Below, piece by piece: positions 32,806 to 32,860 of a DNA stretch of 32,860 bases. Position numbers and translations under genes: made by a program. How positions within the stretch are numbered: the first letter of the stretch is position 1; every line of letters starts with the position of its first letter. The notes beneath the pieces are model-generated. The model was not told where the DNA came from. It saw nothing but the letters and a program-made list of their open reading frames with translations, and did not search any database. The DNA is from Clostridiales bacterium (lineage in GTDB: Bacteria; Bacillota; Clostridia; Oscillospirales; Butyricicoccaceae): positions 8,898-41,757 of the forward strand of contig JAHZFK010000004.1 of NCBI GenBank assembly GCA_019421385.1. Reading direction: 5' to 3'.

Positions 32806-32860
32806 TTATTCCATGTTAGGCTGCGTTAATTCATAGTATTCCGCATAGATTTGTTCGAAT
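32806..32860 (-). CDS. Possible C-terminal end of a further minus-strand gene (partial)
   Basis: A minus-strand frame open from the window edge reads 17 codons, ending ELTQPNME and a TAA stop at 32806-32808. Its composition is protein-like and the gene order (minus strand, upstream of the GGDEF/EAL promoter) fits, but it is too short to identify. Confidence 0.35.
   Translation of the reverse strand, partial: FEQIYAEYYELTQPNME

Noticed and set aside
1..32860. Mobile elements, CRISPR arrays, tRNA/rRNA genes, phage attachment sites
   Set aside because: No terminal inverted repeats with transposase, no regular repeat-spacer pattern, and no tRNA or rRNA signature were seen on either strand. Base composition is fairly even throughout.

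Overview
The window looks like a chromosomal segment of a Gram-positive Clostridia-type bacterium, probably an Oscillospirales member of the Butyricicoccus/Agathobaculum kind. The genus guess is an inference. The grounds are a GC content a little above 50 percent, AGGAGG-type ribosome binding sites, HPr kinase (hprK), a zinc-ribbon L28, a DUF6514-like small protein, a YtrA-type GntR/ABC operon, VanZ, and no outer-membrane genes. I see no tRNA, rRNA, CRISPR array, prophage or insertion sequence.

Layout, left to right. (1) 1-1578, minus strand: ruvC-ruvA-ruvB, with ruvB running off the left edge. (2) 1638-5929: a phosphorelay locus in which a separate HPt protein and a receiver/degenerate HD-GYP protein diverge from a large hybrid histidine kinase. 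(3) 5979-11441, minus: a five-gene operon of trpS, a WecA/TagO-type glycosyl-phosphate transferase, wecB, a membrane-anchored protein of unknown function and a methionine-gamma-lyase-family enzyme. (4) 11557-13270, plus: a VOC/glyoxalase protein and a pair of half-size chromate transporters. (5) 13275-15977, minus: a DUF6514-like protein, a C_GCAxxG_C_C protein and a modular secreted amidase. (6) 15995-18865, minus: a ROK sugar kinase, a PHP phosphoesterase and hprK. (7) 18924-22599, plus: rpmB, azlCD and tex. (8) 22639-24699, minus: a chemoreceptor with an extracytoplasmic zinc-binding (CZB-like) domain and a long leader. (9) 24789-28826, minus: a gntR-ABC ATPase-permease-vanZ operon with a clear operator. 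(10) 28850-29635, plus: ung. (11) 29648-32773, minus: a large PAS/GAF/GGDEF/GGDEF-like/EAL protein, followed by what may be the tail of another minus-strand gene.

How the genes may work together. Housekeeping functions (RuvABC, TrpRS, L28, Tex, Ung, HPrK) are interleaved with signalling and envelope functions. Regions 2, 8 and 11 suggest a sensory lifestyle involving phosphorelay, chemotaxis and cyclic-di-GMP. Regions 3, 5 and 9 concern the envelope: lipid-linked glycan priming and ManNAc supply, a secreted peptidoglycan amidase, and an antibiotic-stress type ABC/VanZ operon. Region 6 links carbon regulation (HPrK) with a sugar kinase and a phosphatase.

The observations most worth checking are the multi-protein phosphorelay ending in a pseudo-HD-GYP protein, the GntR-controlled ABC-VanZ operon, the extracytoplasmic CZB chemoreceptor with a cre-like palindrome in its leader, and a RuvB reading frame that switches to a RarA-like sequence at the window edge.
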